Shown: in pieces, positions 24,631 through 36,790 of the stretch | Layout: every line of letters begins with the position of its first letter | How positions within the stretch are numbered: the stretch's first letter is position 1 | Assembly: GCA_958510825.1 (NCBI GenBank) | Contig: OY294047.1 | Location: forward strand, 36,863,747-36,927,746 | From: Brachypterus glaber | Lineage: Eukaryota; Arthropoda; Insecta; Coleoptera; Kateretidae | Direction: 5' to 3' | DNA length: 64,000 nt | The notes under the pieces: generated by a model | The model's input: only the letters and a program-made list of their open reading frames with translations | The model's database searches: none | What the model was told of the DNA's origin: nothing | Made by a program: the position numbers and the translations under genes

Positions 24631-27339
24631 TAGATTGTATGTATAAATTTCAAGTTGTGACTGACCCGCCAAATCAGACATTGTGGTTAGGTTCCATTTA
24701 AAATTCATGAAATTCAGAATCGCTTTAAATGACTTTAATAATATAACCGAGGATAAAAATAAATATAATTTTTAGAAAATAGCCTTTTATAATTCTTTAG
24801 TTAAATCCGAGGTTAAACCCGAGGAAAAAAATGAAAGTAACAAAAATAAAAAAATACTAACTCAAAACAAATTTTCCAAATCATAAACATTCTAAGAAAG
24901 TCGTAGAAAAAAACGTTAATATAGTTACCAATGTGCTTATTCTTCAACGTTGTTTGTTTTCGAAATGAAATCACAAAAATTCCAACATATCCTTCATTTG
25001 TCACACCTCTAAAGTAAATTAGCTCCTTTGCAATAAAATATTCAGCGAAGCCTTTTTGTTAAACTGGGTAACAGATAATCTAACTTAAAAAAGGATATCC
25101 TTATAAAGGCGAGTATTGGGCTAAATAAAAACATTACGCTTTTGTTTAAAAAAGTGCAAATTATTGACAAGACATGATGAAAAATTGTCAACTTAGTTTA
25201 TTTGTTAAAAAAAAAACAATTTTTTATTAAAAATTCGTTAACAATCGTAAACAATCAATGCACCGTTCACCGTGATAGACTAAATGCTTTATCATCTCGA
25301 AAAAAAATTATATTTTTTTTGTTTATCTGAACATCAACAAACATTTGGAATGTATAATAAAAATACTGTACAATATTAAATTAATGTATCTATTTAAAAC
25401 TACAGCCTAAAAGTCTCTTAAAACTTTTTCATGGAAATAAAGTTATTTAACGCGTTAAAATCTACATTAAATTACTAGTCTGGGGTCACACTGTGGCATG
25501 TGACTGCAGGCTTTAGGTTACTATACAATAACGTTGAATTGAATTATTAGTATAAATACCTCTAAAACAACTCGATAATCACTAAAAAACTAGTCTGATA
25601 AGTCCAACCTAATTACACATTTTGCATTTTATACCATGTTAAATCCGTAAAAATTAACAACATAACAACAAAATATTTTAATTTTACAGTCAAGCGCAGA
25701 ACAAAGTAGAACCTAATATACAAAGTTATTATTTGACATGAGACTTGACATTTGAACTATCGCAATATTGCCAAATCATGCACTGACATATGTCAAAATT
25801 CGTAATTAAAATAATTAATTAAAGTATGTTCCGGGCTGAAATTTTGGCTAAGTATTTATTTTTTATGTATCTATAAACATGTAAAATCTTATCATTACAG
25901 GCGATTTAGCCCAAAATACGATATTTTAAAGTCGTTTTAAAATATCTTAAATATCGTGTCACTGTTAAAATTAAGCAAGCAAAACATCTAGAATAATAAA
26001 TTTGCATTCTTGCATACTTTATGAATAATTACTACAAGTAAAGAAACTATTAATAAATTCAGTTTTTAAAAAGCCGACTTTTTTAAAACTAGAAATTTCT
26101 ACGTAAAAACCAACGGTGTATATATTTAAAGAATCTGTTTGATACAGTGGCGTCAGAGCCGGATTTAATAAAGTTTCCGCAACTTGCCCTAGGCAATAGA
26201 TAAGATGTCGCCATCCAAAATTAAGTTAATGTCAAAAAAGGTCATCCACTTACTCATAAGGAGCAAATTTTAGCGCAGACACTTGATGACTAAAAAAGAA
26301 GTTCTCAAGTGCCCGCCTTAGGCAATTTCCTTGTATTGCCTCATATGGGCCTGTGTGGCGTGTTTACGATTCAAATTTCTTAAGACAGACTTTTCGGACT
26401 GGATGAAACTAGAGCCCCTCAATTTTGGTTTGACATTTTGTATATTTTTGAAAATACTTCACTTACAGATGACCATTTTTTAGAAGTAAATTTTTATTTT
26501 TATTCTAGTTGGGTAAATGCAAAATTTGCAAAATCAAGCAGCTTAATAAAAAAAAAGTTTTGTGTTGCGAAAAATACCATAACAAAATTATGTGTAAAAT
26601 TTTACCTCAGAAAAATGAACTTAGCCTAGCTAGCACAGTTTATTTTAAAATTGGAAAAAATTAAATATTATAATTTTTGTTATAATTCACTATTTTTTTT
26701 AATGAAATATCTGGTGCATCATTTTATACAAAATACGTAAATAAAAATCTGTGTCGTATTTCAACTTAAACAAAAAAAAAAAAAAATGGCATTCACCTAC
26801 TTCATCTGAAAGCTAAAAATATAATATTTTTTTCCAGTTTTCAAATGAAGTGGGGGACTAATTTTTCGATTGAAAAATTAACAGTTAATTATTTTTTTTA
26901 TTTGTTTTAGTTTTCAAATACAGAAGGTGGCATGCACCTTCTTCTTTTGTTTGAGCTGAAATTTGAGACAGATTAAAATTTTTGTATTTTGCATAATATG
27001 GTATACCTAATATGTTTGGTTAAAAAAAATCGAACCCTAAATTCATTGAGCTGGAATTTGGCATAGAATTTTGTTATGACTTTTTTCACGACATAAGGAG
27101 GGAATTTAAAACTTAAAAAAAAACGTGTTTTTTCTTCCATGCATCCCTGAAACTTTAAAATTGCAACATATATTAAACAATGCCATTAAAAAGACTGATA
27201 CGCCGCTGTTCGCGGTAGCAGAAGACGAAAGAAAACATAAAACTTTTAAAACATTAAACTTTTAAAATAAGAAAAACAGATTTCTTGATAATTTGAATAT
27301 GTGGCTGAAGAAGTAAATCTCAGCTACAAGATGTTTTTA
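24631..27339. other. AT-rich intron sequence, one doubtful repeat
   Basis: No gene recognised. A possible weak TIR element spans about 26145-26364 (CAGTGGCGTCAGAGCC / GGGCCTGTGTGGCGTG). Near 26840-26950 two similar phrases about TTTTCAAATGAAGTGGGGG and TTTTCAAATACAGAAGGTGG suggest a decayed local repeat. Confidence 0.5.
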
Positions 27340-27500
27340 TCGTGCGGTCTCCACCGAGTTTCGCGAGGGTGGCCGGCCGCCGTTCCAGGGGTGGCATTCC
27401 CCGTGCATGTAGATTAAAATCCGCCAGCGAGTTAAATATCGTCCCCCACCCCCAGCATAAATCTCGCGCAGTTCTGGACCCCATCCCTTTTGTGGTTTCT
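27340..27500. promoter_or_regulatory. GC-rich island, candidate regulatory element
   Basis: A 160-base block with much higher GC than its surroundings and no internal repeats (GGTGGCCGGCCGCCGTTCC, ATCGTCCCCCACCCCCAGC). One minus-strand frame is open throughout, but it has no start, no domain and no splice sites that I can defend. Conservation would decide; I infer a possible enhancer. Confidence 0.35.
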
Positions 27501-28138
27501 TCACCGATTATTTTTAACTAAAATTCTTTGTTGGAGTGTAATATGCCAACCTAAATTACATACTTGTTATTTTGAGCTTGAGCTCAAAATGATCCTTAAT
27601 TTTATAACAATCTAGCAATAGCAGCAAAAAATAATAACTTGAGGTTTCTTAATAATAATTATTGACAATATTAACGAAGAGGGCAGGGGCACCCGCAGGG
27701 GAAAGCCTATTTACAACTTTTCAAAAAGTTTTGGTTAAATTTCCAGTTTTTTTTTTCACACGGGGAGGGGCTAATATGAAACAGGTTGAGTGGCATCACC
27801 ACGTTTAATACAACATTTAGCACCGTAGGCAATTTTTTTTAGAAATCCCAAAGTATACTATTTTCAATTTTCAATTCTTGTAATTAAAATGATATATGAG
27901 TGGGTAAAATAATGTTTTGTCCAACATCTCTTTATTTTGCTAAATAAACTTATATATTTTATAATTAATTACCTTAAAATGACATAGTTTAAAGTTTCTG
28001 TTTTTAGCAGAGATAGAAAACATTATGTGAGTTACAACACAGGGCCGTGCGTGATTTTTTTTTAGGTAAGAAAAAATTTTACGCCCTTGGTGATTTGCGA
28101 TATTAGGATATAGTTAGTTGATAAAAAAACAGAACAAT

Positions 28139-28278
28139 CAGGACGTTTACACATAGCACTAACCGGGATTTATAACTCCTATATCAATCTCCCTTTCTCT
28201 AAAACAACTTGACAGAAAAAGATAGACTGCTAACGGGATTTATAAATCCCGGAAGTGAGCGCTATATGTAAACGTGCT
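28139..28278. mobile_element. 140-base TIR MITE
   Basis: Ends CAGGACGTTTACACATAGC and the complement GCTATATGTAAACGTGCTG, flanked by AAT on both sides. Inside are ACCGGGATTTATAA and the palindrome CGGGATTTATAAATCCCG. Confidence 0.8.
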
Positions 28279-28604
28279 GAATTACATCGTTATTTATGAA
28301 CCCAAATTAAAAAAAGTTATTTTTATTTTATAACAATATTGGTTAAAACATAATTGTTGCTCTAAAAACCTATCAGCCACAATAAGGCATTTAAAAATTG
28401 TTTATAACAATAGAAAAATTATAATTTTAGCGACCTTGAATTTAATCGGAATAAAATATATATTTAAACAAAAACCAAACCTAACAATTATATAATTATA
28501 CTTTTTATTCAACTGACAAAACATATGCAATATAAGTAATTAAAGTTTTATAATAATTATGAAATAAATAACCGCGTCTGTCATATATTTCAAACAGACA
28601 TGAT

Positions 28605-29645
28605 GAAAAGGCCTTCGATAAAGTGCCTCACAAGCGAATGGTTTTCAAGCTCAATCATTGGGGAATAAGAGGTCTTTTGCTTAAATGGCTGGAGCAGTTC
28701 TTAATGAATAGGTTCTTTAGGGTAAAAGTTGGATCCGCTTTTTCCAAGTTGTTTTCAGTTATTAGTGGCGTTCCTCAAGGATCGGTACTGGGCCCCTTGC
28801 TATTTTTAATATTTACCGCCGACCTCCCACGTTTATTACGCTGCATTAGCTCATTTTTCGCAGACGATTCGAAGTTTTATGGAAATCCATTGACACAAAG
28901 CCGCCTTATACAAGCAGACTTGAACACTATAGTGGAATGGAGTAAAAAGTGGCTAATTCCCCTTAATATAAACAAATGTGTTGTGCTTCACCTTGGAAAA
29001 AACAACCCGAAGTTAAACTATTACATAAATAATGTGCCCCTTTCCAAAGTGGACCAACATACTGATTTGGGTATTTTAATATCTAGTGATTTATCGTGGT
29101 CACCTCACATAAACTCTATATGTAATAAGTCCAAGCAAAAACTCTTTATGTTTAAAAAGGTTTTCTCCAAGCCATCAGTCATAACTACTAAAAATCTTTA
29201 TAAGACGTATATTCGTCCGAGTTTGGAATTCGGTTCTTCTGTCTGGTTCCCAAATTTAGTGCGCGATAAAAATCGTATTGAAGATGTCCAGCGTAAAGCA
29301 ACAAGATTACCATATGGAAGAAATCGGCCTTCACACGAGGAACGTCTAAACATTTTTGATTTGCCATTGCAAAATGACAGGCTTAAGCGGGGATCCCTTA
29401 TAATGGCATATAGACTAGTTCACAACAATTTCTCAAAGGACTTAAGTCATCTGTTTACTTTAAATACCGACCGTCGCCTAAGAGGACACACATATAAATT
29501 AAAACAAGAGCTTTGCCGTACAAGCAGCAGAAAATCATACCTGTTTAATCACATTTTTCATCCCTGGAATTCACTTCCACAATCTGTAGTTGATGCACCA
29601 TCGATTAACACATTTAAAAACCGTTTGGACAATTTTCTTAATTGA
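28605..29645 (+). pseudogene. LINE reverse transcriptase, truncated (C-terminal ~346 residues)
   Basis: An uninterrupted frame encoding the second half of a non-LTR reverse transcriptase. Motif A is cut: EKAFDKVPH survives but the aspartate normally two residues before Glu is replaced by flanking DNA. Motif B is SGVPQGSVLGPLLFL near residue 55. The catalytic motif C is FADDSK near residue 85. The thumb follows, and a C-terminal domain ends RRLRGHTYKL...FHPWNSLPQSVVDAPSINTFKNRL, a tail typical of CR1/Jockey-type LINE polymerases. No RNase H follows. With the N-terminal endonuclease and first catalytic Asp missing, it cannot be active. The lack of stops and frameshifts over 346 codons points to a recent insertion. 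A GTG at 28623 is not a real start. Confidence 0.9.
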
Positions 29646-29739
29646 TTGTTTTTGAACACTACAATATTGTAAATTCTACATTCTGTTTATATGTTCGATC
29701 TTGAGTTTAATAGGTTTAAGTACCTCAACTCTTATATTA

Positions 29740-29741
<2 letters not shown>

Positions 29742-29818
<77 letters not shown>
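29742..29818. repeat. (ATA)n microsatellite, LINE 3' tail
   Basis: An uninterrupted run of about 25 ATA/TAA triplets directly following the LINE 3'UTR. It is best read as the element's tail, possibly expanded by slippage. Confidence 0.95.
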
Positions 29819-29820
<2 letters not shown>

Positions 29821-30411
29821 TATCTGTTTGATTTTCTAAAAATTCAAAAAATAAACGAAAATATAAGGTTAAATACAGTATAATTCGGTTATAACAAACC
29901 CTAAATCTAGGTTATAACGAAAAAAAAAAAAAAAATGAGCCCAAAAGAACACTGTGTTAAAACGATTATTTTAAAGACTTCCGATGCTTAATTCGAGTGC
30001 TGCTGTATTGTTATTGTATAACCCATTTTCTGGGATTTTTTATTGAGATTCTATTATGATATGTCGTGATAGAAATAACATTTAACTATTATATAAATAT
30101 ATCGTGTGTAACAATGTATGTAAACAATAGTTAAACAAAAATAGATGGCCTGGGAATGAACAATTATCCGACAGACCTAAAATGGCTGCATAATTTGATA
30201 GAGATCTCTTGTAACAATGACAAAAAAAATAATTATACGTACCATTATTATATTACATATTATTTTATTCTTTTATTTATTTTAATTTCATTTATTGTTA
30301 TACTCTTCAAATTCTAGCCTAGAAGGGTTTTATACGTTGACTCTAAATCGTCAATATTTCGGTAATTTAGTCACCCTATATTTAAAATTTAATAGACGTA
30401 TCTATTTTACG

Positions 30412-30632
30412 CAACAAACTAACAACTCTTCTCTCTAGAATACGCATACCGTTAATATAAACTATCGCCAACATCTCGGCCTGATCAATAACAATTACCA
30501 GTAACTGTTAATGTTGTCTCTGTTAGAACAAAGCTGTGCGAGTAAGATAGACAAATGTCTATGTTGGATACGTTTTTGTCAGTTTTTACAAATGAAATGG
30601 CTATTCTAGAGAGAAGAGTTATTAGTTAGTTG
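30412..30632. mobile_element. 220-base TIR MITE
   Basis: Inverted ends: AACTCTTCTCTCTAGAATA on the left, TATTCTAGAGAGAAGAGTT on the right, a 19-base exact match continuing imperfectly outwards through CAACAAACT / AGTTAGTTG. Confidence 0.85.
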
Positions 30633-30718
30633 ATTTCACGTGAAGCAAAAATGAACCAACGCAACCCGTTATACATCTGTAAAGTTAATTTCTCTATCTT
30701 CATTAGGTGAATGGTGGC

Positions 30719-30766
30719 GTAGAGAGAGAGAAAGAGAGAGGAAGAGAGAGAGAGAGAGAGAGAGAA
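30719..30766. repeat. (AG)n microsatellite
   Basis: A GA-dinucleotide tract with three interruptions. It produces an apparent Ser/Leu-rich minus-strand frame that is not a gene. Confidence 0.95.
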
Positions 30767-31159
30767 TAGCTTTACACGTATTTTTATCAAATTTTGAACA
30801 ACTGTCAAGAAAAGGATACTAGCATAAAACACTTTTTTATAGCACCCGGTATATCCCATATATTTAGGCGCGTCTAGAGGCTAGCATAACCATAATACAT
30901 AAGTCAAACGAAATGTATTCCCAGAAAAAACCTAATTGTGCGAAAATTAACAATTAAGTTGCAATACTTCTTTAAAATATAAAAACAAAAAATTCAAACC
31001 ATTAAAAATATTTAAAACTAAAGATTAAGCAATTCATCGCGGAGTTATTCATTGAAAGAGGTTTAAAACGCATTTAAAAAATAGGAATTGATTTCTCTTT
31101 CGCCGTCGAAGCGACTTCGAATAAAAATTAAACGAAAATACTTGGAAACGGGAATAAAA

Positions 31160-31400
31160 ATACTTATCCCAATACACCGCTATGGGGATGGCATGTGGCG
31201 CGATCGACGGGCTGGGGGTGAGACGAGTAAAAACTTTTTTGATTGACAGCTGGGTCTGTCCAATCACGAGGCCGGAATACTGATGAGAAACACGTCAATC
31301 AAACTTGCTACCCCACGTCAAGCTGGCTTTGGACGCGACGAGGCAGCTATGAGGTGCATCGGGTCGAACCGCTGTCGAAATGAAAAGGGGTGGGTTAATA
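31160..31400. promoter_or_regulatory. candidate pb enhancer with Exd/Hth-type sites
   Basis: A GC-rich, non-repetitive island. It contains a perfect TGATTGACAG at 31240-31249, the composite site of Extradenticle/Homothorax (Pbx/Meis). CCAATCA lies at 31260-31266 and GTCAATCA (reverse TGATTGAC) at 31294-31301, so three TGATTG-type sites lie within about 65 bases on both strands. E-box CAGCTG (31247-31252) overlaps the first. Exd and Hth are Hox cofactors, so an auto- or cross-regulatory enhancer is plausible. The motif match is direct; function is inferred. Confidence 0.45.
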
Positions 31401-31770
31401 TTACTAGAGTAATGCAACACTAGATGGCAATGGATAACGGATTTGAAGGAAAATAGATTTCAATATAAAAGTTTGATGAACTATTTGCAGAAACAGTTTT
31501 ATTTTTGAATATATTTTGCCTTTTAAAGTAAAAATTAAAAAAGTGCTTAATTATAATAAAATATATATTTATCATACAAAGAAAATACAGTTTTTCAGCC
31601 GATTACAAATATAAGTAATCGTTTTAGCCAGAAAAAAGTTTCTGTCTGTAATTATACTTCAAAAGTCACCCTACCTTAACTTTTGAACGATTTGAGGTAT
31701 TTACTTTAAATTTATAACGAGTAAACAAGACAAGTTAAACTATTATATAGGGGAGCAATCTTTTTAAACG

Positions 31771-32040
31771 GAAAGGGAGGTCGTGTGAAACACCATTTTA
31801 AATATTAAAATTCCCTATTTGACCACTAATTTTTTATTTTTTCGAGACATGTTTTGGGGGTTGAAAATGGGAACCTTCCTCAAAATTTCTTTAAAAAATA
31901 AGACAATTTTTAAAAAATTGTTTATTTCATGATGCAAATATGTCAATTAAACTTATTTTGTATAATATAAATTAAATTTTAAATAATGTCGAATAAAGAA
32001 TTTTATTTAAAAAATGATGTATCACACGACCCCCCTTTCT
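31771..32040. mobile_element. small TIR element
   Basis: AAGGGAGGTCGTGTGAAACA on the left is inverted as TGTATCACACGACCCCCCTT on the right. The interior is AT-rich. A probable MITE of about 270 bases. Confidence 0.7.
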
Positions 32041-32799
32041 AATAAAAAACTAGAAATATCGAATATATGTCAAAAAATAGTTTAAGTTGTCTCATTTAAG
32101 TGTAAAATCCAAACTTTAAGTCGATATCTTTTGGACCGCACAGTATAACTATAAGGGTTAATTTTTTTTGACAAATTTCTAAAATTCCTATAATTTTCTT
32201 TAAAAGAACAACGTAAATGCCACCAAAATACAAAAAAAAGATATATAAATATGCCAAAAAACAAAAAGCGAAAGGTGTGATAATAATTCTATGGATTTGA
32301 ATAAAATAAAATTAATATATCATTCTAGAAGTTAGTCATTGGCATAGAAGAAAAACCTTTACCAGAATGGTAAAAAAATATTGTTTTATTACTAAATAAA
32401 CTATCAATAAATATAATTTAAATAATTGATTAATTGTTAGATTTATTTATCACCTAGTTGATTAACAAAGCTTTCCTTTTATTAGTAAAATTTATAATTT
32501 AGTGATATAGCACTAGTTAATCAGAATTTAATTAACTATAGTTAATTAACTTATTTAACCATAAACAAATATTAACATTTTTTTAATAATTTAAATAATT
32601 TATTCAAAATAATTATTTTATTAATAATTTAATCTTCTGTTCCTACTATATTATAAATGTCTCTACATCTTAAAATTTACTCAGAACATTTAAAATATTT
32701 TGCATGTGAAACTATGAAACTGAATAATATAGGTAAGGAAGTTTAAAAAACAAAAAACTACAGGGAATCTCAGCGGAAAATTTATTGTTAAACAAGAAA

Positions 32800-33210
32800 A
32801 GATTTATTACATGATAATGATCCCCTATTATCCTGTTAAAAAAGAGTCCTGGGACGACAAACCACGACCTGTCCGATTAAACCTCGAACATATCTCACTT
32901 CTCTGGATTGGGTTTTACGAGCGAGCAATATTGTGGACACGGAGTGATATAGATGTAACTGCAGGTTACCACCTTGGCCTTTTGCAAAAACGATTTTATG
33001 AAGGCTTTTCATTTTAGTTATCAAAGCTTTGGGCATGCGTTTGGTATTTACCGTTTGATTTTAAAATGCTATGGATACGTGCGCCATGCGGTTGAACCAA
33101 GTGGTAGTAAAATGTATAACCGTGCTTTGAGAGCGGTTATAGCATTTTGGTTATTTTTACCTCTTTTTTGTAAAACCGTTTGTTTCTCCTTGTTTTGTTT
33201 GTAAGTTTGT
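32800..33210. promoter_or_regulatory. non-repetitive mid-GC block, candidate regulatory element
   Basis: About 400 bases without repeats and richer in GC than the flanks. Open frames overlap on both strands (32811-33017 plus, 32836-33036 minus, 32974-33204 plus), which argues for constrained or simply GC-raised sequence and not for one gene. It holds homeobox-like cores (GATTAAAC, TTTACGAG, TTTTATGAAG). Confidence 0.3.
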
Positions 33211-33299
33211 CTCAAAATACCTATAGTTTGGATTTTTTAAATGAAGAGGTATTTTTAATGGATTTATCCCCAGTATAATTTCCATTAATCGGAATAAAT

Positions 33300-33582
33300 T
33301 CAGTTATGATTTATCAACGTTGAAAATAAACACAGAAACATAGGCTTACGGAATAATTTTGCCGAATTATGAGGGAAGTTTTTATAAAGGTCACTAAATC
33401 GAAACATTTGACGACTAATTTGTTACACACAACAATATTGAATATACATATTAACTATAAATATGTAAATATATCGGTGTTTTTCGAAGAAAATAAAAAT
33501 GTAAATATTTAAAACCTCGCGTCAACTATAGTTTCGACGCGGCGCCTATGCGAGCACTGGAAATTCGCCGATGACTGATAAT
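33300..33582 (+). repeat. dispersed repeat, inverted twin of 53815-54212
   Basis: Shares with the other copy, in opposite orientation, CAACGTTGAAAATAAACACA, AACATAGGCTTACGGAATAA, AACATTTGACGACTAATTTG and GCGCCTATGCGAG. It is ~115 bases shorter than the twin. Family unknown. Confidence 0.8.
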
Positions 33583-34059
33583 TTCAAATAAACGGTTTAG
33601 TCTGTGAAATAATGAAAAATTTTAAAAAATGGTTTATGTTTACGTGACCGTATAACTAACATATTGAAATGCAATTTAAACAAATCTAATAATGGTAATT
33701 AATAAAGATAACCATAACCAAGCTTAGCAAAGATGCGGAAATTTAGAAAAAGGCTTATGATAGACTTTAAGGCTAGCTTACTGCCACTTCTACTTAGGTT
33801 CTTAAAATATTGGGTACAAATTAATTGAGCCCCCCCCAGTTACGCCTATGCAACTGCACAAAATAACTTCAGTTTATGCTGGAATTTTTTATTAAACTCT
33901 CAAGTTAAATGTTTCATCTATAGTTTAACTCTATACATTTAATTGAAAGAAATATTACTTAATAAGAACATATTAACTATTTAAAAAATAAACAATGCCT
34001 TAATTAATAGCTTAGGTCTAATTTTTTATTGTATTCTTAAAAGTTTAGTGCAGTTAAAA

Positions 34060-34330
34060 CCCGCTCACTCCCATCATGCAATATATTTATGGTGTTTCGG
34101 TATGATGCGACTTCGCCACATTTCACTCAGAATCCTGCGGCTGCTGCGGCGGCAGGACGACCTGTTGAAAGGAAAGGCACTAAAACGAGACTTTATTGCC
34201 TGTTAAACGGTCGCTTTACTTTATATCGTTCTCTTGGTTATTGTAACGGCGTGAAATTATGGCCGGTTAATATGGTGACAATTCGTCGTTGGAATATTTT
34301 TCATGTTTTGGTGACAGATTTATAAATGTG
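34060..34330. promoter_or_regulatory. non-repetitive block, candidate regulatory element
   Basis: GC-raised block with GCGGCTGCTGCGGCGGCAGG, GACTTTATTGCC, GGCCGGTTAATATGG and GGTGACAG. A 78-codon plus-strand frame (34089-34325) includes an Ala run, but I find no domain or splice context, so I do not call it a gene. Confidence 0.3.
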
Positions 34331-34415
34331 GGGTACGATATTTAAAAAAATAAACTAAAAATAGATAATATAAAATAATATTATTATATTATTCCCAGGG
34401 CCTAAAATAGTATTA

Positions 34416-34658
34416 GGGGTCGTCCATAAAATACGTCAAGCAAATTGACCAAAATTCATACACTTCATACCTCGTTTCTCGCGTTATTAAAGGATGTAGA
34501 GATTTCATATTTTGGCTACCCCCCCTAATAGGGGGGTGTGAGGTGTTAGGGGGGTAGCCAAAATATAAAATCTCTACAGCCTTTAATAACGCGAGAAACG
34601 GGGTATGAAGTGTATTAATTTTGGTCAATTTGCGTGACTTATTTTATTTCCAAACCTC
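34416..34658. mobile_element. near-perfect hairpin MITE with TTA target duplication
   Basis: Almost fully palindromic. Ends GGGGTCGTCCATAAAATACG and a diverged complement ending CCTC, each bounded by TTA. Inner arms TTATTAAAGG...TTTTGGCTACCCCCC pair with GGGGGGTAGCCAAAA...CCTTTAATAA. A 3-bp TTA duplication would fit a PIF/Harbinger-type MITE. Confidence 0.85.
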
Positions 34659-35958
34659 TTATACGGTAGTTTTAAATTTTCCAAAATCGCCAAAAAACCT
34701 CCTAGACAAAAAATTCTTAAATATAAATATGTTTCATGAAAAAATAAAAAAAATGAAAATGTCCGTCCGTCTGTCCGTCTGATTTCACGTTTTTGTGGAC
34801 ACGATAACTCAAGAACGAATAATACAATCGACTCAACATTTTCAAGAAAAATCAAGTTCTATGATGGGAAAATCCCTATTGTTTTTGAAACTTATCCCCA
34901 CAAAAACAAAAAAAGTTATGGGGGTTATTTTGTGCTAAATTAATGAAAAGTCCTTAGCACAAGCAAAAGCTTATTAAGGGCTCTCCATGCTGCTGTATAA
35001 TTTTCCAAATAAATAAATAATGTAATGAATAAAGAAATAAATAGATAAATAACTAAATGTTGATAAATTTTCATAAATAAAGAAAAATTATTACACATTA
35101 TTCTAAAAAAAGCATACTTAGCCTGTTTTACATATTTTGTCGATCTTTGTTATTATTTTACTTTATAACCGAACCGTGAACGGTTTACAATAATAATATT
35201 CTTCTGCTTATAATAGCTCGCAGTTCCTTATACAGAATGTAAGTATATAAAGCTGCTCTAACTTTGTTTAGTACCATAAATCCCCATCGTAGCGCTGCTG
35301 TTGTCGACACTCCAGCTTTCGCTCCACTTACCACTGCTAACAACTCCCAAATTGCTATTTAGATATCACTTTGAGATCTACATCCATTTTACATCCAAGA
35401 TCCGAGGATGCTAAGCATTAGGGACTTTTAATTAAGTTTTGTAGAAAAAATTAATTGAACATTTAGGGATATTTGGTTGAGTAAGGTTAATGAGACTAGG
35501 TGCTTTGGTTAGAAATTAGTTTTTATGTTATTGTATAATTAACTATACTCTTCAAATAGGTACTGTTAACATTTGAACGATAAAGTAGAGGAATTAATTA
35601 ATTAAAAAATAAATAACTATTTATATTTATTTTAATAACTAGTTATTTGTGTGCCAAGGCCTAAAAGGACGTCTTTGTTGGAAGATTTAAAAAAAAATAA
35701 CAATTTTTTTTCAAAAGTCTTTTTTTTTTTCGAAAATCGATTTTTTTTTTTTGAGAAAGCTACTTTGTTTTTATTTTTTTTTTTAATCTTTTAACTTTTT
35801 TGTTTTTGAGAGATTATTTTCAAAAAACAATAGTTCTAACTTAATTTTTCCTGAAAATTTGGAGTCGATCGGATTAGTCGTTCTTGAGTTAAGCGTTATA
35901 TTTTTAAAGTTTCTTATTTTTCATGAAACAATTTGTATCCAAGAATTATTTGTCTATA

Positions 35959-36508
35959 CTCCGTCCAGTTATGCAAGATAGTAAGGGACGCGGACCGTTT
36001 TACACCACAGAGCGCATATATAGCATAATTATGCATAAATCGTAGTGTATCAAAAATTTAACAGATTTCGGTACTGTTTTCCTGGAAAGGGCCTATCCAA
36101 AGACTCCATAACAAGCATAGTACATAAGAATGCGATGCCAGAATTGGCTTGATGTGTCATCATGTATCTTGTAATGGTTGTTATGCGAGCCTATGGATAG
36201 GCCTTAAGTTGTAATTGTAACCTAAAAAATTGACGTTTTCCTTGTGTTCAATATAATTTACGTTTGTACAATATGTAGAATATGCTAATTTAGTGTGAGT
36301 GTATGAAGAATAAACAAAAAAAGTACCTTTTTCAAAATAACATTAAGTATAACCATTTTTTATGTAACTTTCTCTTCTTTTATTAGCTTTAACGACCGTC
36401 AATCATTGTCATGAACAAAAATGTCACTATATTTTATATGTTAAAAGGTTTTTAACCAATGATGTAGCTTAAAAATTTTAAACTACCATCTTGCGTAATT
36501 GGACGGAC
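35959..36508. mobile_element. TA-flanked TIR element carrying a nested MITE
   Basis: Ends CTCCGTCCAGTTATGCAAGA and the complement of TCTTGCGTAATTGGACGGAC, both flanked by TA. Its interior is interrupted by the 120-base element at 36086-36205. Confidence 0.8.
36086..36205. mobile_element. nested MITE, copy 1 (sibling at 45941)
   Basis: Ends AAGGGCCTATCC and the complement GGATAGGCCTT. The interior CATAAGAATGCGATGCC and TTGGCTTGATGTGTC recurs in reverse at 45941-46035. Confidence 0.8.
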
Positions 36509-36654
36509 TATAGTACGTTTTTTTGGGAATTTTGGGAAAGTCCAAAACAACCGTATTATAGTATTCTAGCGCTCACGCGATGTAAATAGTATATTAATGC
36601 GCAAATTGAGAATAAAAATAATTTCAAAATGTTTTTGAACTTATGTTATTACCT

Positions 36655-36790
36655 GTCAAGTAATGAAGAGAAGACAAAATGTTTACTACAGTCGAAGCGT
36701 GGGACGGATGTGACCGCTTTGGCGGATTTACTCCAGCATCAGCCTGCTATCGTAGATATGCACAGGACTTGATTTATTTTATTTTATGTT
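36655..36790. promoter_or_regulatory. GC-raised unique block, weak regulatory candidate
   Basis: About 130 bases (GTCGAAGCGTGGGACGGATG, GGCGGATTTACTCCAGCATC) that belong to no repeat I can identify. Only composition and uniqueness support it. Confidence 0.22.

Larger units (their letters stand above)
28604..29818 (+). mobile_element. 5'-truncated non-LTR retrotransposon (LINE) with (TAA)n tail
   Basis: A LINE fragment inserted antisense to pb. It comprises the C-terminal part of a reverse transcriptase, a ~95-base 3'UTR and a pure ATA/TAA tail of about 25 units. The 5' break falls inside RT motif A, as expected from incomplete reverse transcription. ATGAT occurs just before the break and just after the tail and could be a short target duplication; this is weak. 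Confidence 0.88.

Noticed and set aside
29875..29935. CAGTATAATTCGGTTATAAC after TA as a Tc1-like left end
   Set aside because: No matching right end found, so no element can be delimited.
30719..30859. Ser/Leu-rich minus-strand frame
   Set aside because: Generated by the (AG)n microsatellite.
32757..32780. CTACAGGG resembling the reverse of miR-993/miR-10 type seeds in insect Hox clusters
   Set aside because: Only about eight bases match, and no partner arm or hairpin is present nearby.
34089..34325. 78-codon plus-strand frame with an Ala run
   Set aside because: No homology recognised, no splice or start context; better treated as GC-raised noncoding sequence.
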